Source of the DNA: Novosphingobium kaempferiae
GTDB lineage: Bacteria; Pseudomonadota; Alphaproteobacteria; Sphingomonadales; Sphingomonadaceae
NCBI RefSeq assembly: GCF_021227995.1
Contig: NZ_CP089301.1
Span: 2,046,001 to 2,110,000, forward strand
Length of the DNA: 64,000 bases
Direction: 5' to 3'
In this document: positions 16,361 to 25,303 of the stretch, one piece after another
How the letters are laid out: every line of letters begins with the position of its first letter
How positions within the stretch are numbered: the first letter of the stretch is position 1
Translations under genes and position numbers: made by a program
Notes under the pieces: generated by a model
The model's input: the letters and a program-made list of their open reading frames with translations, nothing else
The model's database searches: none
Told to the model about the DNA's origin: nothing

Positions 16361-19300
16361 ATGGCGCTCTCGGTCTCCATGCCGGTCAGGCTTCGGCTCG
16401 ACCCGCGCACCGCCGCTCCGGGCGGGCATGAGGTGCTGGAAGCCGCCGTGCAGCGCGCCTGCGCCCGCGCCGCGAAGACTGCTGCCGAGGAACTGAAGGA
16501 CCGTGGCGACTATCTTTCGCTGACGCTCTCCACGCCGACCTTTTGCTGGCGCGGCGCCATGGGCCGCCTCGACCCCGCCCACCGCGCCGCGCTGGAGGCC
16601 ATCGTCGCGGGCGCGATCCGCGCGGGCGTGGAGCCCGAACTCCACCGCCCCGCCGACACCGCCGCCCCCGAACCGCTGCGCGACGGCGAAGGCGCGGTGC
16701 CGGATGCCGACCGCATGGTGCCCGGCAGCTACCTCGCGCCCAGCTACGACACAGCATCGGGCGCGCACCCGGACGAGATCGTCTTCGCGGTGGAGCCCCG
16801 CGAATTCCAGATGGCGTACCCGCGTGGCTACGTCGGGCTGTTCTATCGCTTCACCACCAAAAGGGCCTTGGACGAGGCGTTCCGCAACACGATCCGCTCG
16901 CTGCTGGCCCGCCCCGCCTCGGTAGGGCGGGTCTCCGCGCCGGAAGGGCGCATCGGGTGCCTGTTCCTCAAGGACCATACGTTCTGGATCGGCCTTGCCG
17001 ACTTCAACGGCGATGTCGATACGCTGACGGTCGACCGGATGTTCTCGCTCGGCAACGTCGATGTGTTCCATGTCGACGAGAACGACCACGGCAAGGCGCA
17101 GCCGAGCCCCGTCAGCCTCACCGGCGTCGGCCAGATCGAATCCGCCGCGCCGGGGCAGGACGTCGCGGCCGCGATGCGCGATCACTTCGATGCCTTCATC
17201 GAAGGCGTGATCGAGGAGAAGCGGCAGACCGCCAGGGGCAAGCTGCGCGATGCCGACGCGGCGACGCTGCGCAGGAACCTCGGCGCGGTGATCCATCCGC
17301 GCGTGGAGGCGGCGATAGCCGACGCGAAGAAGCGCAATGGCGGCGCGTCGCTGACCTTCGCCCGCTTCACGGACGGCAGCGGCGGTGTCGCCTACGGAGC
17401 GGTGCCGGACGTGATCGGCTCCGGCAGGCCGATCAAGCTCTATCCCATCGTCTACGCACACTGGGATCCCCGACTGCTGGAGGACGGCGAAGGCGGCGGC
17501 GGTGGCGGCACCGGCGCGCGGGGCAAGGGCAAGGGCGGCCCCAAGGGCAGCGGAAGCGGCACCGGCGACGGCGTGGGCGATGGCGATGCCTCGGGCGAGG
17601 CGAAGGCGCGCGCCGGGGGCGGGTCCGAGGAGGGCGAGGCCGAGGGCACGTCCGCCCGCTTCGTGTTCCCCTCCGGCCCCGGCGGCGAGCCAGTGGAGAT
17701 CGACCTCGGGCCGCTGAATGGCGAACTCTCGTTCGACGACCTCGGCCCCGTCGGCGAGCGCCTGCGCGAGATGATGCGGCGCGTCGCCTTTCGCCTGTCG
17801 ATGCCGGAGGGGAAGTATCCCGGCTCCTTCCTCGTCGGCGCGGCTAAGATGTGGGGCGCGCGTGCCTCCAACGCATCGGGCTTCGAAGGCGTGCGCGCGG
17901 CGACGATGACCGGCGTGATGCCCAAGGCGGACCAGTCCCCGATGGTCGCCTATACCGGCATGAGCGCGGCGGGCGTCGCGGCCACGCTGTCCCCGGTGTT
18001 CAGGCGCGTCAGCGGCGGCGGATCGCTGGGCGACGTCGATTTCGAGCCCGCCGACAGCCCGGTCCTGCGCACCATCCGTCACCTCGGCGGGACGGTGCCG
18101 ATGATGACCGCGATGTCGAACCTGCTGTTCGACGCTTATCGCGACAAGGCCAACGCCGCGCGACTGGGCAGCTACTACACCGGCGATGGCGTATCGTGGC
18201 ACCTGCACTTCCTGCACGAATATTCGCCGGCGATGCGCGATTCCATCGCCTTCGGGTTCAAGGTCGCGTGCAAGTCGATCCTGATCCAGCTGTGCCTCTC
18301 GTCCCGGCACGAGATCCTGCTGCGGGTGAACAACTTCGATCGCTATGCCCAGCTGGTCGAGACGATGCTGGTGCAGATGATGGCGCCGCAGGCGGAACTG
18401 CAGCTGCTGCGCAAGACGCTGACCGCCTGGCTGAACGAGAACCGCCGCACCGTCGCCAGCACGGTGGCCTCCGGCTACGCGACGTGGCGCGAGGCGCGGC
18501 AGGCGCTGACGGCGGCCATCGGCGAGGAGCAGAGCACCACGCTCCTGTACGATTCCCGCACGAAAGCGGGGCAGGCGAAAGTCGAGGCCAGGGTCGAACT
18601 CGGCACCGACGACGTGCCGCGCGTGCGCGATCCGCGCGGGCGGCGGTGGACGATGGAGGAACTGGAGCAGGCCATCGCGCTCGGCACCGGCACGGCCGAG
18701 GCCATCGACCCGCTGATCCGCAAGATCACCGACCTGCCGCAAGCCGCGATGATGGCGCAGGCCCGCCCGGACATGCTCAAGAGCTACCTGCGCGCACTGC
18801 TGGCAGAGATGCTCGACGGCAACACGAAGATCACCGCCGAAGCGGAAGGCCCCGCCGAGTTCGCCTTCCGCGCCTCCAAGATACAGGAGGACATCGCCAA
18901 GGCCGACGTGCCCGGCACCACGGTCGTGCTCGGCGGGCTGCACCTGCTGGCCCATCAGGCCATCGGCGCAAGCTTCCTCGGCGATTCCCGCTATGCCGAG
19001 GGGCTGGACCGCGCGTTCAGCGCGGAGCTGGGGCGGCAGGGCATCAACCAGTTCTTCGAATTCACCGGGATGCTGCTGCTCAGCGTCGTGTGCCCCCCGC
19101 TGGGCGCGGCGGCGCAGGCGGGCATGGCGGCGATCCACCTGCACGACGCGCACGAGCGGATGGACATGCTCAAGGGCCTGATGGACGCCGACAAGGTCTA
19201 TGCCCTCGCCGACGCGGAGCTGGACCTGTTCATGGCCGAGCTGGAGGGCGCGTTCTCGTTCATTCCGCTCGCCGGAAAGGCGGCGAAGTGGGGTGCGAAA

Positions 19301-19654
19301 GGCACCGTCGCGGTCGTGCGGCAGGGCGTGAAGGCGGGCTCGAAGCAGATCGCCAGGGGCATAGCCAAGGAAGTCGCCGAAGAGATCGCGGACCAGCTCA
19401 AGCACGGCCTCATCGTCGCCTTCGTGAAGGAGATCGCCACCGATCAGGTCATGGGCCAGGTCGTCGAGGCGGCAATCCGTCCGGCGATGGAGGCACTGGT
19501 CAAGGAGATCGAGCTGACGGTGGGCGGCGGGAACACCAGCGGCGCGGACGGGGCCATAGCCCGCACCAACATCGAGCGCCTGCTGAATGAAGAGGGCGAC
19601 AGCGACAAGGCCAGGTCCGAAGGCGCCGAACGCGCCCGCAAGGGGACGTTCTGA
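16361..19654 (+). CDS. Very large cluster protein, possible tape measure, cargo carrier or effector
   Basis: An unrecognised 1097-residue protein. Residues 1-370 form a globular part with EIVFAVEPREFQMAYPRGYV. Residues ~375-430 are a Gly/Ser/Lys/Glu linker. Residues ~435-890 are largely helical. Residues ~900-1000 hold two hydrophobic, glycine/alanine-rich stretches (FTGMLLLSVVCPPLGAAAQA and FSFIPLAGKAAKWGAKGTVA), followed by a basic, helical tail. It sits between the tube and toxin genes, where tape-measure genes usually lie. A tape measure, however, is normally helical and repetitive throughout, whereas a domain-linker-hydrophobic layout resembles a membrane-active effector or a carrier. 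The stop and the next start overlap by one base. Confidence 0.6.
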   Translation: MALSVSMPVRLRLDPRTAAPGGHEVLEAAVQRACARAAKTAAEELKDRGDYLSLTLSTPTFCWRGAMGRLDPAHRAALEAIVAGAIRAGVEPELHRPADTAAPEPLRDGEGAVPDADRMVPGSYLAPSYDTASGAHPDEIVFAVEPREFQMAYPRGYVGLFYRFTTKRALDEAFRNTIRSLLARPASVGRVSAPEGRIGCLFLKDHTFWIGLADFNGDVDTLTVDRMFSLGNVDVFHVDENDHGKAQPSPVSLTGVGQIESAAPGQDVAAAMRDHFDAFIEGVIEEKRQTARGKLRDADAATLRRNLGAVIHPRVEAAIADAKKRNGGASLTFARFTDGSGGVAYGAVPDVIGSGRPIKLYPIVYAHWDPRLLEDGEGGGGGGTGARGKGKGGPKGSGSGTGDGVGDGDASGEAKARAGGGSEEGEAEGTSARFVFPSGPGGEPVEIDLGPLNGELSFDDLGPVGERLREMMRRVAFRLSMPEGKYPGSFLVGAAKMWGARASNASGFEGVRAATMTGVMPKADQSPMVAYTGMSAAGVAATLSPVFRRVSGGGSLGDVDFEPADSPVLRTIRHLGGTVPMMTAMSNLLFDAYRDKANAARLGSYYTGDGVSWHLHFLHEYSPAMRDSIAFGFKVACKSILIQLCLSSRHEILLRVNNFDRYAQLVETMLVQMMAPQAELQLLRKTLTAWLNENRRTVASTVASGYATWREARQALTAAIGEEQSTTLLYDSRTKAGQAKVEARVELGTDDVPRVRDPRGRRWTMEELEQAIALGTGTAEAIDPLIRKITDLPQAAMMAQARPDMLKSYLRALLAEMLDGNTKITAEAEGPAEFAFRASKIQEDIAKADVPGTTVVLGGLHLLAHQAIGASFLGDSRYAEGLDRAFSAELGRQGINQFFEFTGMLLLSVVCPPLGAAAQAGMAAIHLHDAHERMDMLKGLMDADKVYALADAELDLFMAELEGAFSFIPLAGKAAKWGAKGTVAVVRQGVKAGSKQIARGIAKEVAEEIADQLKHGLIVAFVKEIATDQVMGQVVEAAIRPAMEALVKEIELTVGGGNTSGADGAIARTNIERLLNEEGDSDKARSEGAERARKGTF

Positions 19655-20829
19655 TGGCAAGGCTCTGGCGCTTCATGAACGCCGACACCGCCTTCGACGT
19701 GGCGCGCGCGATCGAGGCTTCGGCGACGCTCAAGCGGCTGAAGACGCGCCTCTCCCGCCTGCACGGCACGGCGGGCGGGGAGATGGTGGAGGACATGGTG
19801 GTCTGGGTGATGCGCCACGCGGGCGACCACTACGTCACCGTGCGGGGGCGGCAGATCGACAAGGTGCTGCGGCTGCGGCTCGAACTGGAGGCGATCTATA
19901 AAAAAGTGATGCGCTTCGGCGACGATGCACCGTCCAAGGCCGACCTCGACGGCAATTTCGCCCGGCTGGCGAAGAAGTACAAGGAGATCGACGCCGCGCT
20001 GGCGGATGCCGCCAAGCCGCTCGAACCCTTCGTGCTGCCCCCGGCGGCGCAGGACGAACTGGCGCGCAAGTTCCACGATGCGCTGACCGGGTCGGGCAGG
20101 AGCCCGCTAACCGCTTTCGCCGAGCAGGGCACGCAATCGACCCCGCGGCCCCATGCCGCGGACTTCCTCGACAGCAGGGGCCGGGCGCCGGGGGACAAGG
20201 GCTACCGGCTCCGGGACAGCCGGGCGGGCCGCAAGGAATGGGTGGAGGATCCCAAGCGCCCCGGCGTCTACCGCCGCGCCTTCGACGGCGACGGCAGCAC
20301 CGGCGAACTGCGCGTGGTCGACAACCGCTACGAACTGACTTCGGTGCAGGCCGACGGCACCAGCATCACCATCCGCGAGGAGCAGGTGAGCATCGATCCC
20401 TATGCGCGCAAGGTCTCGACCACCTCCCTGCTGAACGCGCACCACGGGGTCCAATCGCACCCGATGAAGGAGGTGTTCGGCGATTTCGGCTACGATCCCG
20501 ACGCCGCGCCAACGATCTGGCTGCGCAATTCGCGCGCGGGCAGCCCGCACGGGCGCATCACCGCGATCGAGGGCCGCACCGGCCTCCACCCGACCGAACC
20601 CGGATCACGCATGACGCCGGGGCAGATCGCGAAAGCGACTTATGCCGACATGCGCCACACAGCGGCGGCGGAGATGAAGACCGTGGGCATCTCCGACAAG
20701 GCGATCCGCGAATACCTCGCCGCGCACGATCGCTACTTCATCGACCGCATCCTGCCGAACATGACGCAGGCCGAACGCAAGGCGCTGCTCGGCGGCTGGA
20801 CCGAGCAGATGGCGGGGATCGTGCCATGA
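19654..20829 (+). CDS. Probable HNH/AHH-type nuclease toxin (cargo effector)
   Basis: A 391-residue protein. The N-terminal ~130 residues are helical and may be the loading domain; there is no signal peptide. After a linker, a beta-hairpin region (KGYRLRDSRAGRKEWVEDP) leads into a C-terminal domain with His263-His264 (NAHHGVQSHPM), then YDPDAAPTIWLRN, then His299 (SPHGRI). This fits the H-H, P-x-I-x-L, H-G order of HNH/Endonuclease VII-superfamily toxin domains of the AHH kind. The end of the protein is helical (ISDKAIREYLAAHDRYFIDR). The next gene, overlapping by four bases, looks like a SUKH immunity protein, which supports a toxin role. Nuclease activity is inferred from the motif pattern. 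Confidence 0.6.
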   Translation: MARLWRFMNADTAFDVARAIEASATLKRLKTRLSRLHGTAGGEMVEDMVVWVMRHAGDHYVTVRGRQIDKVLRLRLELEAIYKKVMRFGDDAPSKADLDGNFARLAKKYKEIDAALADAAKPLEPFVLPPAAQDELARKFHDALTGSGRSPLTAFAEQGTQSTPRPHAADFLDSRGRAPGDKGYRLRDSRAGRKEWVEDPKRPGVYRRAFDGDGSTGELRVVDNRYELTSVQADGTSITIREEQVSIDPYARKVSTTSLLNAHHGVQSHPMKEVFGDFGYDPDAAPTIWLRNSRAGSPHGRITAIEGRTGLHPTEPGSRMTPGQIAKATYADMRHTAAAEMKTVGISDKAIREYLAAHDRYFIDRILPNMTQAERKALLGGWTEQMAGIVP

Positions 20830-21707
20830 CCGTGGACGAGCGCATCGCCGCCGTGGGCGCGGCGCTCGACGGGATGGAGCGCCGCACCGCCTCCCCCGCA
20901 CCTCGCCCGGCGCTCGCGCACGCCATGGCGGACGGACGGGTGCCGCCGGAACTCGGCGCGCTCTATCAGGCGAGCGACGGGCTGTCGCTGGACGAGGGGG
21001 AGGTCTGGGATCTCGCCGACATGCTGGATTTCTCCGGGCGCGAGCGGATCGCGCGCGAGTATCCGGGCGGGGCGGCGTTCGGCTGGAACCGCTCGGACGT
21101 GGTCTTCGTGCTCGATGCCGAGGGCTCGATGCACGCGGGCGCGGGGGCGGTGCTGGGGGTGGACAGCGTCTATCCCGGACCGGAGTCCGCCGTGCTCTGC
21201 GCGCGGGACCTCGGCAGCTTCGTGACCGGCGTCGCGGCGGGAGCCCGGCCATGGCGCGCGCCGCGCCTGATCCGGCAGCAGGCCGTGCAACTCGCCGAAC
21301 TGATCGCGCTGCGCCCCGACCGGGTGGACGCCCGCCCCCCGTTGTCTGCGGACGACCGCGCCGCCGCTCTCGCCATGCGCGAGGTCGATCCCGGCCCGGA
21401 ACTGCGCGCCTTGCTGGACATGACCGACGGCCTGCGCTTCGCCCGCAGCGGCCTGACCATCGCCGGAGCCGGTGAGCTCTCCGCCTACCCCGGCCTGCGC
21501 CGCGCCGATGGCGCCCCCGCCGCGATCCGCATCGGTCGCATCGCCGACGGCCCGCACCTCGTCGTCACGACTGCAGGCGCGCCGCGACCGACCGATCTGG
21601 TGCTGCAGGTCCGTCCCGACGCCGACCCGCTCGCCGCGCCCGCCTTCGGGCGGCTGCTCCCGGTGCTCGCCGGATGGATCGCCTCCGACGCGGAGAACGC
21701 GCCGTGA
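20826..21707 (+). CDS. SUKH (SMI1/KNR4-like) immunity protein candidate
   Basis: A 293-residue acidic cytoplasmic protein whose ATG overlaps the stop of the toxin gene (ATGA). Residues ~35-140 follow the SUKH pattern: VPPELGALYQASDGLSL, then WDLADMLDFSGRERIAREYP, then DVVFVLDAEG. A second, weaker copy may occupy residues ~190-290 (PELRALLDMTDGLRFARSG through RRADGAPAAIRIGRIADGPH). SUKH proteins neutralise many nuclease toxins, so this is most likely the protection factor for cells making the neighbouring effector. An immunity gene inside a tail-like cluster points to bacteria as targets. Confidence 0.6.
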   Translation: MTVDERIAAVGAALDGMERRTASPAPRPALAHAMADGRVPPELGALYQASDGLSLDEGEVWDLADMLDFSGRERIAREYPGGAAFGWNRSDVVFVLDAEGSMHAGAGAVLGVDSVYPGPESAVLCARDLGSFVTGVAAGARPWRAPRLIRQQAVQLAELIALRPDRVDARPPLSADDRAAALAMREVDPGPELRALLDMTDGLRFARSGLTIAGAGELSAYPGLRRADGAPAAIRIGRIADGPHLVVTTAGAPRPTDLVLQVRPDADPLAAPAFGRLLPVLAGWIASDAENAP

Positions 21708-21738
21708 CCTCCCTTCCCCACCTCGCCGGAGCGCACTG

Positions 21739-22278
21739 ATGGCCAGACGCAGCTTCCTCAGCAACTTCATAGAGGCCGACGTCAACGGCGTGGCCGGACT
21801 CGGCCCGCGTGCGATGCCCTCGGCGGTGCTGGCGGACGGGCCGTCGTTCATCCCGCTCTGGGCGGTGTCCTCGCTCGCGGTCGCGTCAAGCTACCACCGT
21901 CCGCCATTGGGCGCGGCGGGCTCTCGCCAGCTGTCGGACACGCACGACGATACGCTGACGCTCTCCGCCTCGCTGATCGGCTGGGACCGGTTTCTCTGGA
22001 AGGAGCGGCTGGAAAGCGTCGCCAACGCGGGGGTGCGCGGATCGGTGCTGGAGCGCATTCCCGGCGGCGGTGTCGGCGGGCTGGTGCTCGTCACCTCGAT
22101 GACGATCCGCACCGACCTCTACGTCCAGTCGCTCAACCTTTCCGCCAGCGCCACCCGGCGCGACGTGATCGACGTGTCGATGACGCTCGTCCACCTGCCG
22201 CGTCCCGGCCCCCTGTCCGACATGCTCGACATGGCAGCCACCGCAGTGGGCACGCTGGCCGAGTTCGCGGTGGGATGA
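21739..22278 (+). CDS. gpU-like tail/baseplate protein
   Basis: A 179-residue protein with the central pattern DTHDDTLTLSASLIGWDR, then LESVANAG, GGLVLVTSMTIRTDL, and RRDVIDVSMTLVHLPRPG. The order (DT-LTLS, leucine-rich helix, G-x-V strand, RR-x-x-x-x-S-x-T-L strand) resembles the phage P2 gpU family, which caps or initiates the tail tube. It lies just before the hub/spike genes, in keeping with a role at a tube end. The assignment is from pattern, not strong identity. Confidence 0.5.
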   Translation: MARRSFLSNFIEADVNGVAGLGPRAMPSAVLADGPSFIPLWAVSSLAVASSYHRPPLGAAGSRQLSDTHDDTLTLSASLIGWDRFLWKERLESVANAGVRGSVLERIPGGGVGGLVLVTSMTIRTDLYVQSLNLSASATRRDVIDVSMTLVHLPRPGPLSDMLDMAATAVGTLAEFAVG

Positions 22279-22877
22279 TGGCACGCCCTCCCGCCCTTCC
22301 GCTGATCGTGCGCGCCACCGTTCCCGAACGGCCCGAGCCGCTGCCCGCATTCACCGCGACGACATCGCCGATCGCCGCCGGGCTGCCGCATGTCGTGCCG
22401 CTCGGCCCCGGCCTGTCGCTCGGACTCGTCGCACCCAGCGGCCTCGCGCGGTACTGGCTGACGGTGCCGAAGGAAGCCGTGGCGAGCGATAGCGCCAGCG
22501 CCTCGGAGCACCCCCTGCCCCTCCGGCTGCTGTTGAGAGGCAACGGCGGCGCGCTGGCGGGGATCGCCCCGCTGGTGCTCGGACCGGTGCGCTTCGTGGG
22601 CAATGCCGCACCCGGACTGCGCCTGCGCATCACCGGCTGGCGCATCCACGCCGGAAGCCTCGTCGGAGCGGCGGACTTCGGGTCGTTTGTCGCCTTCGAA
22701 TGGACGCACCATGGTGCTGCGACGGCCCGCTTCGAGGCCCCGACCGCGCGGCACGCGGTCCAGCGGCGGCTCGCGGATGGCGCGTATCCCGAGGCGGCCC
22801 CCGTCGTCGCGGATGCAAGGCTGGGACCGGGCTCCGGACGCCCGCGCGGCTACGGGCGGACGTTCGCCGATGCGTGA
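22275..22877 (+). CDS. Unknown protein between gpU-like and hub/spike genes
   Basis: A 200-residue protein overlapping both neighbours: its ATG lies inside the stop of the gpU-like gene (a second ATG follows at 22278), and its end overlaps the spike gene by 8 bases. It is Pro- and Ala-rich at the N-terminus with an alternating beta pattern (LRITGWRIHAG, FGSFVAFEWTHHG). No family was recognised. The tight overlaps show it is translated as part of the baseplate block. Confidence 0.55.
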   Translation: MMARPPALPLIVRATVPERPEPLPAFTATTSPIAAGLPHVVPLGPGLSLGLVAPSGLARYWLTVPKEAVASDSASASEHPLPLRLLLRGNGGALAGIAPLVLGPVRFVGNAAPGLRLRITGWRIHAGSLVGAADFGSFVAFEWTHHGAATARFEAPTARHAVQRRLADGAYPEAAPVVADARLGPGSGRPRGYGRTFADA

Positions 22878-24810
22878 AGTGCGCCTCTTGGACAAGCCGG
22901 GTGTCGCCGCCGCATGGTCGCTGACGATCTCGCCATCCGACCCGCAGGTCACGGCACAACTGCTGAAGGAGCGTCCCTTCCTTGGCGCAGCGCCGCCGCT
23001 GATGACCTTCGGCCACGCTACCCACTACGCCCGCATCGACGCCGATGCGCAGGTGGGGCTGGCGGCGGGCGCATTCTCCATCGCGCTGCTGCGCGCGCAC
23101 CCGGAGGATTTCGACCGCCTCACCATCGCCAAGGCCGAATGCGACAGGGCCGACAAGGTGGACCTCGTCGCCGAACTCAGCCTCGGCTGGGCGACGGGCA
23201 AGCTGGTGTCGGTCGGCAAATTCGCGATCACCGCCGTCACCCCGACCGTCGAGGGCGTCGCCTACACCGTCACCCTGCAGGCGCGCGAGTGGATCGCCCA
23301 TCGCCTGTCGCAGCGGCGCGTGACCGACGGGACCGGCTCCTTCCGCACCCCCGAAGAGGCCGTGGTCGGCGTGTTGAAGCAATGCGGCTTCACGCCCGGC
23401 GAGTATCGGATCCCGCCCGACCCCACGCTCCCGCCGCAACCGGAGATGCCCGCGCTGCACCTCTCGGTTGGCGCGGAGGCGCTGGGCGAGGTGCAGCGGC
23501 TCGGCCAGTTGATCGAGGGCATCCACCGCCGCGAGGGGCGCGGCCCGCTGCTGGTGCGCGGCGGCAGGCTCTGCATCGGCGTCGGTCGCGCGGTGCCGTT
23601 CTCCGACACCGGCATCAAAGCCAAGCCGATCGGCATCTCGGCCGACAACGGCCTCATCGCGCAGGCTGAGACCCGCGCGGAGCGCCGCGATCCCCGTTTC
23701 GAGTTCGGCCCGGCCAATGCCACGGCCAAGCCCGAGATGCGGCGCGGCTTCCGCCTGACGCTGGTCGGCGCGCCGGAAATCCGGCCCGGCGACGTGGTCG
23801 CCTTCCCCCTTGCCGCCTCGCCGCTGGCGGCATCGCCCGAAGGTCTGCCGATCGCGCCCGACTGGAAACAGGCGATGGAGCTTTACGTCGCCACGGTGAA
23901 CCACCGGATCGAGCGCGACAGCGGCTTCATCACCATCCTCACCGGCGTAGAGGTGGAGACCACCGGCGGCAGGCCCACCTCGATCTGGGACGTGCCCTCG
24001 TCCGGTCCGGGCACCCCGGCCAGAACCGCGCCGCGCCCGCACGACGACGGCACGCCCGAAGGCGCGCTCTCCGCCTCGGTGCAGGGCACCGTCGAGCGGA
24101 CCCTGCAATACCGCATGCCCGCGCAAGTGGGCGAGGTCGTCGCCGCGATGGCAGGCTCCGGGGCGGGGCCGGACCACCTGCCGCTCTCCACCGAGGTTAT
24201 CGTCAACCCGACCGACCCCGACGGCACGCCGCGCCTGTCGGCACTGGGCGAGATATTCCGGGGCACCCCCTCGACAACCGCAGATATCGCCTATGCCTCG
24301 CCCTTCGCGTGGGGGCGGTTCGGGCTGGTCGTTCCGCGCTATCCGGGTACGCGCGTGATGCTCGTCCACGCGCGCGGGGACCGTGAGGATCCTGTCGATG
24401 TCGGTGCGCTGTGGCATGGCAAGCCCGGCGACGATGCCGCGCGCCCGGTGCAGGCGCTTGCGGAGGACTGGTGGCTCTCCCTCCCGACAGGCGTCGAACC
24501 CGCCGACAGGAACGAGGCGATGGCCGGGCCGGTCCTCCCCCCGTCCGACGCGCTGGCGACCAACGATCTCATCGACAGCGAAGGCAACCGCATCATTGAA
24601 GTGGGGCGGCTGCTGATCCGCGTGGGCGACAAAGCGCTCGGCCGGGCGGGCGACCGGCCCACCACCAACGGCGCATCGGACCACGCCATCGTCATCGAGC
24701 AGATGGACGGCGAGGCAAGCATCACCATGGAGCAGGACGGCACCGTGACGATCAAGGCGAAGAACGTCGCCGTCGAAGTCTCGGGCACGATGGACGTGAA
24801 GCAGGCATGA
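22870..24810 (+). CDS. Baseplate hub-spike protein (gpD/VgrG-like)
   Basis: Forms the central hub and spike of the tail tip. The 646-residue protein starts MREVRLLDKPGVAAAWSLTI. Residues 1-~380 carry a gp27/gpD-like hub fold (DRLTIAKAECDRADKVD, AYTVTLQAREWIAHRLS, a glycine-poor segment naming GVLKQCGFTPGEYRIPPD). Residues ~450-515 look like an OB-fold gp5 domain (AWGRFGLVVPRYPGTRVML). Residues ~600-646 form short beta repeats (HAIVIEQMDGEASITMEQDG, TVTIKAKNVAVEVSG) that fit a trimeric beta-helix spike. Hub and spike are thus fused as in VgrG. No C-terminal effector domain is attached, so cargo is probably carried by separate genes. Confidence 0.75.
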   Translation: MREVRLLDKPGVAAAWSLTISPSDPQVTAQLLKERPFLGAAPPLMTFGHATHYARIDADAQVGLAAGAFSIALLRAHPEDFDRLTIAKAECDRADKVDLVAELSLGWATGKLVSVGKFAITAVTPTVEGVAYTVTLQAREWIAHRLSQRRVTDGTGSFRTPEEAVVGVLKQCGFTPGEYRIPPDPTLPPQPEMPALHLSVGAEALGEVQRLGQLIEGIHRREGRGPLLVRGGRLCIGVGRAVPFSDTGIKAKPIGISADNGLIAQAETRAERRDPRFEFGPANATAKPEMRRGFRLTLVGAPEIRPGDVVAFPLAASPLAASPEGLPIAPDWKQAMELYVATVNHRIERDSGFITILTGVEVETTGGRPTSIWDVPSSGPGTPARTAPRPHDDGTPEGALSASVQGTVERTLQYRMPAQVGEVVAAMAGSGAGPDHLPLSTEVIVNPTDPDGTPRLSALGEIFRGTPSTTADIAYASPFAWGRFGLVVPRYPGTRVMLVHARGDREDPVDVGALWHGKPGDDAARPVQALAEDWWLSLPTGVEPADRNEAMAGPVLPPSDALATNDLIDSEGNRIIEVGRLLIRVGDKALGRAGDRPTTNGASDHAIVIEQMDGEASITMEQDGTVTIKAKNVAVEVSGTMDVKQA

Positions 24811-24826
24811 CGCACGGGAGCGGATC

Positions 24827-25303
24827 ATGAACGGGACGACCCTTCGCGCAAGGCGGCTCCTCGGCTGGGGCCCGGCCTTCGTGTCGACCGGCACCGAGGA
24901 GGATGTCGGCCAGGACATCGCCTTCGCGGACGGCGACATCGCGCTGGTTTCGGGCATGGACGCGCTGACGCAGGACTTGCGCCTTGCACTCTGCACCGGG
25001 CTCGGCACCGACCCGCTCAACCAGGCCTTCGGGTCCGATGCCTTCGCCGCCATGTTCGAGGAGAGCGACCCGATGATGCTGCGCGAGCGCATCCGCGTCG
25101 CCGTGATCCGCGTGCTCCAGTCCGACGCCCGCATCCGCCGCATCGTCGAGGTCAGCATCGACGGCGAGTCGCGCCCGTTCGCAGGCCCGTCCGGCGCGGG
25201 ATCCGCCGCCGAACGCACCACCGCGCTTTCCGTCGTCGCCGTCTTCGAGACGGTGCTCGGCGAATACGCCACCATTGCCATCGAGGGGTTGCCGAATGCC
25301 TGA
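24827..25303 (+). CDS. gp25/GPW-type baseplate wedge protein
   Basis: A 158-residue protein with the gp25 signature: DIALVSGMDALTQDLRLALC, TDPLNQAFGS, then an RERIRVAVIRVLQSDARIRR helix followed by a VEVSIDGE strand. gp25 nucleates sheath assembly at the baseplate and is one of the few parts shared by phage tails, T6SS and eCIS. It begins 16 bases after the spike gene and overlaps the next by 8 bases. Confidence 0.8.
   Translation: MNGTTLRARRLLGWGPAFVSTGTEEDVGQDIAFADGDIALVSGMDALTQDLRLALCTGLGTDPLNQAFGSDAFAAMFEESDPMMLRERIRVAVIRVLQSDARIRRIVEVSIDGESRPFAGPSGAGSAAERTTALSVVAVFETVLGEYATIAIEGLPNA

Noticed and set aside
15977..19660. 1227-codon minus-strand frame across the large injection-system protein
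   Set aside because: It lies opposite well-supported plus-strand genes with overlapping starts and stops. Its His/Arg-rich translation is typical of an antisense shadow.
22630..25281. 883-codon minus-strand frame across the spike gene
   Set aside because: The plus strand encodes hub-spike and gp25 motifs here; the reverse frame has none.
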